64,000 nucleotides of DNA from contig LR990067.1 of NCBI GenBank assembly GCA_905147135.1, positions 1,612,001 to 1,676,000 on the forward strand. Direction: 5' to 3'. Source of the stretch: Blastobasis lacticolella (taxonomy: Eukaryota; Arthropoda; Insecta; Lepidoptera; Blastobasidae). This document shows, piece by piece, positions 54,826 through 64,000 of the stretch (position 1 is the stretch's first letter; each line of letters opens with the position of its first letter). A program made the translations under genes and the position numbers. The notes beneath the pieces were generated by a model. The model was not told the origin of the DNA. It saw only the letters and a list, made by a program, of their open reading frames with translations, and did not search any database.

Positions 54826-57794
54826 TTGGAGATTTAATATAAGTGCCAAAGTAGACCGGGCATACCGAGATGATGAAGCTACTGAAGTCCTAGAAGTCGG
54901 CGGTGAAAAGGCAAATCGACTAGTTGAGCTTCGTTGGATGTTGTCTCTGTCGCTTGCGAGTTGAAATTACTAAAATTGGTTCAGATTTCAAAAGGAAACT
55001 AAAAATTATTTTTCAAATTAATAAGTTATAGTTAGATACACATTACTTGTTAAGCTAAAAGCTAAATATGGAAAGACCACGTTATCCAGCGGCTTGGCTT
55101 TTTTAGAAGCGTTAATTCAACGATGTATTTATGTGTACATTTATTTTGTTTGTTACTATGTTTATAATTTCCAATGCGAGATATTCCGAGAGCCGATTAA
55201 GAAGAAAAAATAGTTAAATAATAGATGGCATTGAGTAGAAGCGATTCTCAAAATTAAATCAAAACGAGCCGTTAGTTCCATTAAAGTGTAGACATTTTGC
55301 GCTTTCTTCTCAGTAAAGGTACTGCAATTAAGTAACTTGTCACGAAACACCTCTCCGAGTAACTTCGGTTATCAAATTCATTACTTGAGAATCCTGCCTA
55401 AGCAGCGCCATCTAGTGAGGCACGCCGAACTACACTTTTTACTTTTTAAAGTAGCTGTCTGAAAATTCTTGGTCTTCATACGTTTCACTCGCGTATGAAT
55501 AAATATTGTACGAAGTCAAAACTAGTCTATGTGCATCTTTACCGCCGACAAATGCAGGGGATTGTCGTGAAATTGATGATATAAGTTTCTATGTGACAAT
55601 GTGATATCAAATTGTAATTTAAATAAATCTATATTTAAGAGGAGGATTTCCGTACGCGCTCCATACAAAAGGAGTTTCATCACATTTTCAATGATACGCT
55701 ATCAATCGGGATTTTAAATTTGTGTTGTAATCTTAAAATTTATATTTTAACGAAAATCTGACAAGCCACAAGCTTAAATATTGGTATCTGAATTACGTCT
55801 ACAAAATTTCATTTTTAATTCTTTCTTCAATTTATTATCTTCTACAAAATTTCTTTAAAAAATGTTATAGCTTAATATTGAAAATATGATCAAAACTATG
55901 TTTGTATGGATGCGTTCCATGAACGTTAGCTTTAAACAAATAATAACGCCAAGTTTATGAAAGTTACACAAATATAAAATACCTTCCTTGTCCGTATCAT
56001 GCTTTTGAAACCATGTTTTGTATTATTTTTTATCCTAACTTATTCGGTAAATAAAGTACACAAATTAACTGTACAAAAAGTAAACATTTTTAGCAGAGTC
56101 CAATAGACTAATTTGTTTTAATTTCAATAATTTCATGATTATTAATATTGTACGTTATTATTTTTAGAAAATATCCTTTTTATAAATATAGTTACCTCGA
56201 CTAGTGGTGAATTAAGTGGTGGTATTATTTAATCGAAATATGTTTTTATTTTTATAAACAATTTCTCTCTAAATATACAAATGATATAAAATGTTAGTAA
56301 CGTTTTTTCTACATGAGCATTTAAAATATTGTTTCATAATACGACGTAATTTTATTTTTACGATATTTTTTATGTTTATTAATTTTAGCAATAATTATAA
56401 TAATTTATCGCATAATTTTAGGGGTTTGTACTGAAATGTAAGTAATATTAGAAAATAATGTTATTGATAAATGTAGGGATAAATGTATTTTGTTGTAATG
56501 TAATCCGCATTTCACTATAATATAGAGTCCGACAAAGTTGTGTATCCGAATAAAATATTTTTTATTTTTTTATTTTATAATGTTTGGAGATTAAAACTTG
56601 TAATTAGGTAACAAGATAATTTGAAAGCTTTTATAAAATATGTTATGATGTATGTGGAAGCAGATATAAGCGTAATAAATTAATATCAAATGCGGAACTT
56701 ACGAAGTTTTGATATGATACCAAAGCATGGAGTGATGTTAGAATTGTTCAAAACAAATTATCTAATGCAAATAAATAATTTTTAAGTACTTAAATTTTTT
56801 TTTTCATGAATTTAAAATTAAAAGAAGTGCGTATTAATTTCATCAATCTTTTAATTCTTTTTCTATATAAAAATTGTATATTAAAATAAAATCTATAATT
56901 ACATAAAATTTATGACTTATTCAATAAAACATTTACAAGATTTCAGTGCTAATTTACAGGTAACCTTTGAAAAATACGTTTCTTTTTATTCTTAAAACTT
57001 AAAATGGGTAACTTAGAGTATTTCAAATAGCATACTTAAAATTACTTTTTGTAATTAATTATTCATTTTAATTTCATAAATTATGTAGAATTGGCAGTGA
57101 TGATGTCTCGATCTTTTTCTTAAATAAAAATTTACACTAAACAATGACTAAAATTATTACACTAAAAAGATTTTATGTAACTTTTTCTAAATTTAAAGAA
57201 TTAGAATCTCAAAAGGCTAACGTAGAAAAGAGTAACATAAATCGTCAAAAATAACGGTCCCTTTTAACTATTTACCTAGAGAACCCATTTTTTAATTAAG
57301 TAAGTTTATACACTTTGATGAGAAGTTGTTTGGTTTTTTAACCGATTTTATCTTACAAAGGTTACCAATTCCCAGTTTTGAGAAATAAAAGGCACTATCG
57401 GTATTTCCTCTAAGATCATCGCTGGCTCAGAAGTAGTAATTTTGAATATCTAAATGAAAGGCTGTGATTTAGCAAAATATAATTAAAAGAATGTAAAGAA
57501 TACGTAGCGTTAACCCAAGAATTTTGTATGAGCCAGCAACAATACAAACCGCACTCTATGTGCCAAAACATCACAAGTAGTCTTGATTTTTTTTATAGGA
57601 GACGAAATAATATAAAAAGTAAAAAAGCCTTAGTATAAGTATTTGAAAATATAAAAGCGACGTACTTCTAATATTGATTCATACTGTACTTTGTTGTTGG
57701 GAAACAAATCATTGTCAATAAATAATTTATAAATACTCAAACTTTCTTCGTGATCATATTCGTCTCTTATAAAAATTAAAATCTCCTAATCTAA
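54826..57794. other. AT-rich interval between convergent genes
   Basis: Likely 3' UTRs and spacer. Plus-strand AATAAA hexamers occur at 55498, about 55620 and 56548 (the last followed by a T-rich stretch). For the minus-strand gene, TTTATT at 56985-56990 is an AATAAA candidate about 800 bases past its stop. No exon or recognisable repeat is seen in this unusually repeat-poor stretch. Confidence 0.4.
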
Positions 57795-60258
57795 TCAATA
57801 GAAATCACCAACAACCTGCCTGTAGACCAACTGCCTTGGATGTCTGCTGATGCCATCGTCATACCTCTGTGGCTGTAGGAAGTACGAGGAAGGGGTTCTG
57901 ATGCTGACTCCAGAAATTTGGGGCCTCTTCCTGACTTGGTAAGAAGCTAGCTCGCTCGCAGCATACTGGGGTTCTGCATGTTGGAAACTATTCCTGAATC
58001 TTGTGAACGCGTAATCTCTGTCAACTGGAATCATGAATCCAGCTGGAGTCCTGATATTCACTGCTGGTGGTGCCGTAGGCGCTAAAGCTTCATTATATCT
58101 TACATCGTAATCGTTATCTATCGAATCAGCTAGATTCTGCTTTATAGATATGTTTTCTGGCAACGTCGGCTTGCCTGTTGCTGTGTACGGTTTCGATATA
58201 TCGGGTTTAGGCGCTTTCGGCTTGAATATATCTGGCCTCTGATTTATAGGTTCATATACAGGTTTGCTGTCAGGTGTTTGCTTTACTATCGGCCTGAATG
58301 GACTCTCAGTAGCTTTGTAAGGTTTTATCGGTACAGCTGGAGTCGCTAAATAAGATTTCAAGTAATCACCAGGCGTTAAAGTTGGTTCTAGCTGTTTCTG
58401 AAACGCTTCGTACTGTGCGTTGTAATTTTGTAACACTTTATTTGCAAGGTTCCTCGCTTGTTCTTCAGTTGTGGTCGCCTGTTGCGTTGTTGTTGGTGGT
58501 TTAGTAGTTACTTCAATTTCTGTTTCTCTAGCGGCCTCCTTCTCGTCTACAGCTTCTATCGTAGTCAGAGGTTCTTTTTCGTGTCTAGCGTCATAATCTA
58601 TATCTTCCTCATCGTAGTACTCGTATTCTTCTGTGGTGGTTGTTGTTGGTTCTGTTGTTATTTCTGTTGTAGTAGGTTTGATAGTTGTAGTTATGGTAGT
58701 AGTAGGTCTAGCGGTAGTGGTAGTGGTAGTAGTTGTAGTAGTTGTAGAAGTGGTGGTAGGTTTAGGGGTGGTGTGGGGAGGGATACTCATGTCTTTACCA
58801 GCAATTGGTTGCAGCCCTCTAGGCAAGTACGGGCTGCCACCCCTAGACGGTAAAAAAGGACGCTTAAACACCTTGACATTGGGTTGCAAATCCTTTATCC
58901 TGCTCGTGACATCTACATCGTCTCGTTTACTGTCCTTCTTATCATCTTGTTCATAGTAGTAATCTTCGCTTTGCTTTGATTTTGTTGGTCGATCGTTTAC
59001 TCTATCACGGTTGCGTTGCGGTTGATATGTGTACTTTTGAGATTTAGCTGGAGGCTCATAATAATACTCTTCTTCTTCATAGTCTATTGGCCTTGCAGGT
59101 TTCTTACTTTTATAGTTTGCAGATGGACTGGTGAAATGAGGTCGGGACGGCTTGAATTTCTCCTTCTCAACTGGTTCCGGCCTTGGTCTCTGCTGGATTG
59201 TACTCGTCTTTCCAGAAGACGACGGTCTTCTAGTATCTTCGTCTTCATAATCCTCGTAATATTCATCTTCGACCTTAGGTGGCGCTTTCGTTGTCGCTAC
59301 AGGGACGTAGTCGTATTTATCCTTTTCATTCGCCGGAACTGGCCTCTTTATTTTAGGCGGCATTCGCGGTTGAGAGAATATTCCGCGTCCGTTAGGTTTA
59401 ACTAACGGAGTCGCTTCAGGTGCCGATGGCGGCGGATTTCTTTCTTCTCTATCGTCATCCCTATCTCTGTCGCCTCTATAGGGTCTTTCATCTCGATTTC
59501 TGTAAGGTCGTTCATCTCTATATCTTCTACCTTCATCTCTGGAAGGCTTCTTTTCATCTCTTGGTCGAATTTCATCGCGAGGTGTCTCGTCCCGTGGTCT
59601 AATTTCGTCGCGAGGTCTAATTTCGTCGCGAGGTCTGATTTCGTCGCGAGGTCTGATTTCGTCGCGAGGTTTAATTTCGTCGCGAGGTCTAATTTCATCT
59701 CGTGGTCTAATCTGGTCTCTGTTGCGCGGTCTTTCTCTGGGCCTATCTTCATCCATGACTCTCGATTCATCTCTATTCCTCTTTTCATCCCTCGTCTTTA
59801 CATCGACTCGCGGGGAATCTCTCATATCGGAATCACGAGGTCTTACTTCATCCCTTGGCTTGATGTCGTCTCTTGATCTATCAGAAACTGAATCTCTAGA
59901 TCTCTCAGGATCTCGTCTACCTTCATCCCGCGGCCTTATCTCATCTCTAGGCCTTGTGTCATCTCTGGACCTAGTCGCATCCCTGGGCCTCATTTCATCT
60001 CTAGACCTAACATCTTCTTTGGGCCTACCTTCATCTCTCTCCTGGTCTCGTTGACCAGGACGAGGCCTGTCATCATCAGATCTGTTTCTGTCTTCGTCGT
60101 CACGATGTCTAGGTCTATTTCTGTAACCAGGTCTTCTGTCTTCGCTGTAAGCCCTTCTATCTTGATTGTTTGTTCGTTTGCCTGGTCTTCTGTCGTAGGG
60201 TCTGGTGTCTTCGTATTCTTCCTCTTCCTGGTCTCTGGGTCTTGGACGGGCCTCATAT
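57795..60258 (-). CDS. CPAP1-like protein, terminal exon
   Basis: Acceptor CACATTCCAG, then about 820 codons to TGA at 57797-57795. It opens earlier than the first Met at 59993: the frame is continuous back to the acceptor and joins the previous exon in phase 2. Order: Arg/Asp/Glu-rich with RPRDEI repeats; PPPSAPEATPLVKPNGRGIF; Tyr/Glu/Lys-rich; KVFKRPFLPSRGGSPYLPRG; Thr-rich; EEYEYYDEEDIDYD; Pro/Lys-rich; NYDAQ-type and RNSFQHAEPQYAASE; end. Confidence 0.8.
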
Positions 60259-63200
60259 CTGGAATGTGATAGGAAATGGTTAGACTATGTGTTCAGTCGC
60301 AGCGTTGGTGGAAGAGATATATCGCGGATAAGTTTTGGCGTTGTCTTGCTCTGCCTGGTATTATCTTATTATGCATGGTACGGTTGTGCAACCCCTTGTC
60401 GTTGTCGGCGTGGGATGGGTATGCTCTGGCCGTGGGGCGGCCATGTTATTGTGGGTTTCCTTCCTACTTTTCTTCGTCTTTTTTGATGATTGAAGATAAT
60501 AAGAGACATCTAATGTCCTAATCGATAAAAAAATGATTTTAACTTTGAAGAAGCTTGTGCTGAATACTCCCGGTATTAGGAAATAGGTCTCATGCGAGGT
60601 CCAAGAAGACAGTGATGGTGGTTTTTTTAACTGAGTAGTTCGACAGTCAAAACTGAAGGTCTGTTGTCTGGCTAGAAGGACATTCAATGTTAGAGATAGC
60701 ATTCACTCACCGATCCTCGTCGTATTCCGCCGCATAAGGCCGCCGTTTCGCCGGCCGCGGACGAGGGCGGGGCCGCCGGCCGCCGCCGCCTCTGAAAACG
60801 GGCCGCAAAGGGTTTTTAGAAGAGTTCTAGAGCTGCTGCTTGGTCAAGGCGGACTGGCCCTGGCTTGCGAGAGCACAACTTAATGTACAATAAAGTCGCG
60901 TTCGACGTCTTTCTGCCAGTATATCCGCTAACTCCTAATAAATTGTAGCAACGAGTACAAGAAAAAACCGGTCTGTCTCACATCCTCTTGGCATTTTCGC
61001 TTTTCAGCAACATTAAAGTCACTTTTCTTTTTAGTGATTATGGTATTATATGTACGAGATATATGTAGTATAGCTACAAAATGTCGAAATTTGGGTCCCT
61101 AAATTTTTATTTGGGACATTTTGTACACGGCCATACCGACGTTTTGTGAGTCTCCTAAATCTCAACTATCGCTTCAAGTGGAATGTTTCTTGTACTCGAT
61201 GACGTAGGATAACCTACGGCACCCTTTCAGTCTATAAACTACGTCATAGATTTTGATGCGGTTTTCACAATAATTTAGAGATTTTTTTACGGAATATTTT
61301 TCACATACAATGCGTACAACATATAAAATAGGGTAGGTAGGGGTGAAAGTAAGTGTAGGATAGGCGTACATAACCCAGCTCTACCTCCGAGGGACTGAGT
61401 ACCTGGATTGCAGGTTATCTCCAGGTTGCCAAAAAAGAAGCAAGAAAAGGGTAGGCGTTGGGCGGGTGTAGGGTAGGTAGGTGTAGGGTAGGCGTGAGTA
61501 GATGTAGGATAGGTGTTAAGTGAAGGGTAGGTGTAAGGCAGGCGTAGAGTACATGTAGGACAGGTGTAAGGGTAGAACGCCACGCAAACAAAGTCGCATC
61601 GCGTCGGATCATCTTGGCGTTAATATCCCGGTTGTGCTCTCGCGCACAAGGGCCCGGGGTCCACCTTGACCGTGATCCAAGATTCGACAGATCAGTAATT
61701 ACAGTGGAGCGACTGCCATCTGACCTCCATGACCCTGCTACCAGGGAAACCTGACCAGATTGGATCATGGTTACACATCCAGTCGCCTGAATGTGCAGGT
61801 TTCACCACGATGTTTTCCCTCACCGTAAGAGCATCGGTTAGTATCAACTAATGTACATAACTCAGAAAACAGTCATAGGTAAGCTAATCGCTCGGCCACC
61901 GACGCTCTTAATCGTGGGATCCACTACTTACTATTAAACAAAAAACCAACAAACCTCGGCTCGTCATACTCGTAATCATCCCTCGCATAGTAGTAATCAT
62001 CGTCGTAGTAGTCCGGGCGGTAGTACGGCCGGCGGCGGCCTGGCCTCTGAGGCCTTGCTGTGGTCGTTGTGGTCGTGGTGGATGGCGGCGGCGGCGGCGT
62101 CGCTGCGGTTGTGGCCTTGTAGAGGGCATCGTTTCTGGGGGCGGGAAGGGGGGAGGGATTGGAAATTATTTATTAAATTTGTAACTTATTTAACACTTTG
62201 TGTTGTCACTTCATGATGGAACTCCATTATTACGAATTAAATCACTTTTTGTACACTAGTTCCACTTTATTATACAAATTTTATTAAATTGCAACCGGTT
62301 TCGAATTACTCGAATTATTGCTATTGATGCCTGGAGAGTAATTCGAAACCGGTTGTAATTTAATAAAATTTGTATAATAAAGTGGAACCAGTGTACAAAA
62401 AGTGATTTAATTCATAAATGTTTAACAGTTCATAGCACACAATAAATAGCATAGTATTATATTATGCATAATGCTTACTGAAAGTGTCCGAAATTACTTG
62501 AAAGCGTACAGGCCCTACTTTTTGGCCTCTTAAAATAAAAAATAAAAATCAATTACGTAATTCGAAAATGGAACTCCATAGGAATGAGCAGTTTTTCAAT
62601 AGGTATCTAAAGCATTCTTAACCACTCACTAGATGGCGCCCCGACAATTTTGGTAATTGATAATCGCTTGAAATAGGTTGTTAGCAATGAGGATATAAAC
62701 ACTGGGTACGTTGTATTGGATAATATTGCATTTGTCAATAGTTTTCAACCATTTTAGAGGTTGTAATAATAATGGAAGATAATGGCAATTTATATAAATA
62801 TTTCTTTGTACAGTTCGTTCAACCTTTAACAGTTATGTTTATATTAATAAACATTTTATTTTTAAGTTTAGTATTAGTTGGCTGCATGAAATCACTGCCA
62901 CCATCATACAGATTAAAAAAAGATTACCAAAATTGTAGGAGCGTCATCTATTGATGCTTTTTGAAACCAACTGACAATACCTACTGGAAAACTCCTCATT
63001 ACTTTATAATTTGAAAGACTGTCATTTGTTTTTTTTTTTCATTGTTGATAATGAAGTTTAGTTGGATAAAATTTACTCAATATATTTTTACGATCTGTAG
63101 CGATCTCTGGTGTCCGAAGCCGAGATCCACTTTATGTCGTTGAGCCAGCGCAATAAGTACCTAAGTAAGTAAGGCTATCCAGTACCTCCAATCGCGTGAA

Positions 63201-63902
63201 GGATAACACTATCATACATACATAAACAAACACAAACACACACACACACACACCCACACATACACCCACTTACACACAGAGAAATCTTTCTCTTATCTCA
63301 TACTTTTATTTAAGGAAAGAGAAGTTTGTTTTATATTATTATTATTAATTTTGTCTTTTTGTATTTTATATGGCGTTGTGGCTATATTAATTACCAAAAT
63401 TATAAATTGCAGTTTTGTAATTGGCATTTCAACATAATAATGTAACCTTTTTAAAAATAATGCATATGCTCTAAAACTGTGAAATAAATGAATAAATAAA
63501 TAAATAAATAAATAAGTAAGTATATTTTACGATTATCGCTGTGGCTTAAGTCAACAAGAGATTTGCCAGAGACTTCAATTGGCATCTGATCATGAAGCCC
63601 CATGTCGCAGTTCGGAGAATTTAGACATGGACGTGACGTCATATCTATGAAGCGTACATCCTCTGTAGTTCGGGAGGCGACTGCGGTCGCAAAATTAAAA
63701 ATTGATAGCTTTCAAAAACTGATTCCTATAACCTATAAAATTCTAGCTCAAGATTTATCCTCACTCACCTGCTAAAAAATTTGGGGGAGTTCTTGCAGTC
63801 CACTTCCGAGACGAAGTGGCAGATGAAGGTCCTCTGGTCAAAGGCTGTGTAGTTGGCGCAGAGGAAGTCGTACCTGATGCCGTCAATGCAGTGGTGATAG
63901 AC
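57795..63902 (-). CDS. CPAP1-like chitin-binding cuticular protein (5' partial)
   Basis: Four exons in consistent phase (63902-63769, 62134-61955, 60791-60711, 60258-57795) give 952 visible residues; upstream exons are outside the window. The first exon shown holds the C-terminal half of a peritrophin-A (CBM14) domain: YHHC, FLCANYTAFDQRTFIC and VDCKNSPKFFSRN, with the expected Cys spacing and aromatic residues. Next come a Pro/Thr stretch, a Tyr/Asp-rich segment, a Gly/Arg segment, a long Arg/Asp/Pro-rich region with tandem RPRDEI units, a Lys/Tyr/Glu-rich region, a threonine-rich mucin-like block, and a C-terminal tail ending VVGDFY. One CBM14 domain plus long low-complexity sequence matches the CPAP1 class, which binds chitin in cuticle or tracheal lining. 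The signal peptide should lie upstream. Orthology to a named gene cannot be settled here. Confidence 0.78.
58625..58790 (-). repeat. Threonine-rich mucin-like block in the CPAP1-like gene
   Basis: Runs of Thr codons (ACT/ACC/ACA) encode TTTSTTTTTTTTTTT followed by ARPTTT and IKPTTTEITTEP. Likely O-glycosylated. The antisense frames made of Val repeats here are artefacts of this composition. Confidence 0.75.
59560..59722 (-). repeat. 18-bp tandem repeat encoding RPRDEI
   Basis: About eight 18-base units (plus strand TCGCGAGGTCTAATTTCG) encode Arg-Pro-Arg-Asp-Glu-Ile with K-for-R and Thr variants. Some units are identical or nearly so at DNA level, so unit number is likely to vary between alleles. 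Confidence 0.8.
60330..60545 (+). mobile_element. I-family 3' end in a CPAP1-like intron
   Basis: GGCGTTGTCTTGCTCTGCCT, GGCCGTGGGGCGGCCATG, then TTTTTTGATGATTGAAGATA and a short AACTTTGA tail, opposite in direction to the gene. Confidence 0.55.
60711..60791 (-). CDS. CPAP1-like protein, small Gly/Arg exon
   Basis: Acceptor CGTTTTCAG, 81 bases, donor GAGGATCG|GTGAGT, phase 2 in and out. Encodes GGGGRRPRPRPRPAKRRPYA and AEYDEDR. Very GC-rich, unlike its flanks. Confidence 0.7.
60955..61224. mobile_element. Partial relative of the 3008-3508 MITE
   Basis: The right end TGTACTCGATGACGTAGGAT...CAGTCTA is shared, with CATTTTG...GTGAGTCTCC inside; the left terminal repeat is not present. It lies in an intron of the CPAP1-like gene. 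Confidence 0.55.
61235..61605 (+). repeat. G-rich minisatellite in Helitron-like context
   Basis: CATAGATTTTGATGCGGTTT leads into degenerate GTAGGGTAGGTAGGTGTAGG units to about 61580, then GCAAACAAAGTCGCATCGCG. Same organisation as the G-rich part of 8915-9117, expanded. Confidence 0.55.
61610..61912 (-). mobile_element. S2 SINE, near full length
   Basis: CATCTTGGCGTTAATATCCC, GGGCCCGGGGTCCACCTTGA, TTTTCCCTCACCGTAAGAGC, ending GGCCACCGACGCTC; its tRNA head has a short deletion. Confidence 0.7.
61955..62134 (-). CDS. CPAP1-like protein, Thr/Pro and Tyr/Asp exon
   Basis: Acceptor CCCGCCCCCAG, 180 bases, donor GAGCCGAG|GTTTGT, phase 2 in and out. Encodes NDALYKATTAATPPPPPSTT, a Thr run, ARPQRPGRRRPYYRPDYYDD and DYYYARDDYEYDEP. 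The donor is weak (GTTTGT) but the phase and composition fit. Confidence 0.72.
62234..62413. repeat. 180-bp near-perfect palindrome
   Basis: The arms of about 80 bp begin GAATTAAATCACTTTTTGTA and end TACAAAAAGTGATTTAATTC, passing CAACCGGTTTCGAATTACTC and its complement. The loop is about 20 bases. Sits in an intron of the CPAP1-like gene; probably a foldback MITE. Confidence 0.8.
62583..63000 (+). mobile_element. MITE-like element, copy 2, with intact 60-codon ORF
   Basis: Ends AATGAGCAGTTTTTCAATAG and CTACTGGAAAACTCCTCATT. The ORF at 62772-62954 encodes a short lead, a membrane segment (VMFILINILFLSLVLVGCM) and a basic tail (SYRLKKDYQNCRS). Copy 1 at 9225-9631 has this ORF broken. Confidence 0.6.
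63230..63265 (+). repeat. (CA)n microsatellite
   Basis: About 12 CA units with interruptions, in an intron. Confidence 0.85.
63480..63515 (+). repeat. (AAAT)n microsatellite
   Basis: AATGAATAAATAAATAAATA; a typical LINE tail or simple repeat. Confidence 0.7.
63769..63902 (-). CDS. CPAP1-like protein, CBM14 domain exon (C-terminal half)
   Basis: Acceptor CGATTTCCAG, 134 bases, donor TTTAGCAG|GTGAGT, phase 0 in and phase 2 out. Encodes VYHHCIDGIRYDFLCANYTA, then FDQRTFICHFVSEVDCK and NSPKFF. The Cys pattern C-x9-C-x12-C-x7-C matches the second half of a peritrophin-A domain; the first cysteines should be in the next exon upstream, beyond 63902. Confidence 0.82.
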
Positions 63903-64000
63903 CTGGAAATCGTTAAAAGGTATAGCTTTGATCCTTATGTCATCAATCTTCCAGCTACCCGCACAAACCGGTTTAGTTCCAACAGACTATGAAATGAAAT

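Noticed and set aside
58458..59405. Long plus-strand frames opposite the chitin-binding gene (Val-, Ser- and Arg-rich)
   Set aside because: They mirror the low-complexity Thr, Tyr and Arg/Asp codons of the real minus-strand exon and have no independent motifs.
60720..60800. CpG-rich island as a promoter
   Set aside because: It coincides with the Gly/Arg/Pro-coding exon of the chitin-binding gene, which explains its composition.

Overview
The window looks like intron-rich, transposon-rich insect DNA, most likely from a moth or butterfly. The basis is the repeat content: two tRNA-derived SINE families, RTE-type and Jockey/CR1-type LINE tails, a small A/T-flanked Helitron and many MITEs. It also rests on AT-rich spacers, GT-AG introns and two insect-type cuticle genes. 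I see no rRNA, true tRNA gene, CRISPR array or prokaryotic operon. The species cannot be read from the sequence.

Three host genes can be supported. (1) At 6104-6347 on the minus strand lies the first exon of a secreted Osiris-like (DUF1676-type) protein, with a TATA box and arthropod initiator upstream at 6486-6521. The rest of this gene would lie toward and beyond base 1 and was not found. (2) From about 24.6 to 54.5 kb on the plus strand lies a multi-membrane-span protein of the AIG1/ADTRP (Far-17a) family. It has four alternative coding first exons (24671, 29313, 34839, 40968), each with its own start codon and phase-0 donor, and three shared exons (51802, 53655, 54167). Each first exon carries its own copy of the threonine that is the nucleophile in the mammalian enzymes; the partner histidine is in shared exon 3. 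(3) From 57795 to 63902 on the minus strand, convergent with gene 2, lies a chitin-binding (peritrophin-A/CBM14) CPAP1-like cuticular protein. Its C-terminal exon is very long, rich in Arg and Asp, and holds an Arg-Pro-Arg-Asp-Glu-Ile repeat and a threonine-rich mucin-like block. Its N-terminal exons are outside the window.

Most of the remainder is interspersed repeats. Working names used below: S1 is a tRNA-derived SINE with head CGACCTGAGTGGTTCAG. S2 is a tRNA-derived SINE with head GGTGGCCGAGTGGTTAAGG. C is a family of about 260 bp beginning GGCCGTGTGGTGTCCGGCAG and ending in an RTE-like (GAT)n tail. N1 and N2 are two related LINE 3' ends. G is a LINE C-terminal domain with an R-P-D-G motif. 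I is a LINE-like 3' end tailed by AATTTTG units. Nested insertions are common, and several leave a recognisable pre-insertion site or target duplication.

Layout: 0-6 kb, repeats and a 501-bp MITE; 6-6.7 kb, Osiris-like exon and promoter; 7-24 kb, a dense repeat field including a 1.16-kb TA-flanked element with five CArG-type motifs; 24.6-54.5 kb, the AIG1/ADTRP-like gene with repeat-filled introns; 54.8-57.8 kb, an AT-rich interval between convergent genes; 57.8-64 kb, the chitin-binding gene.
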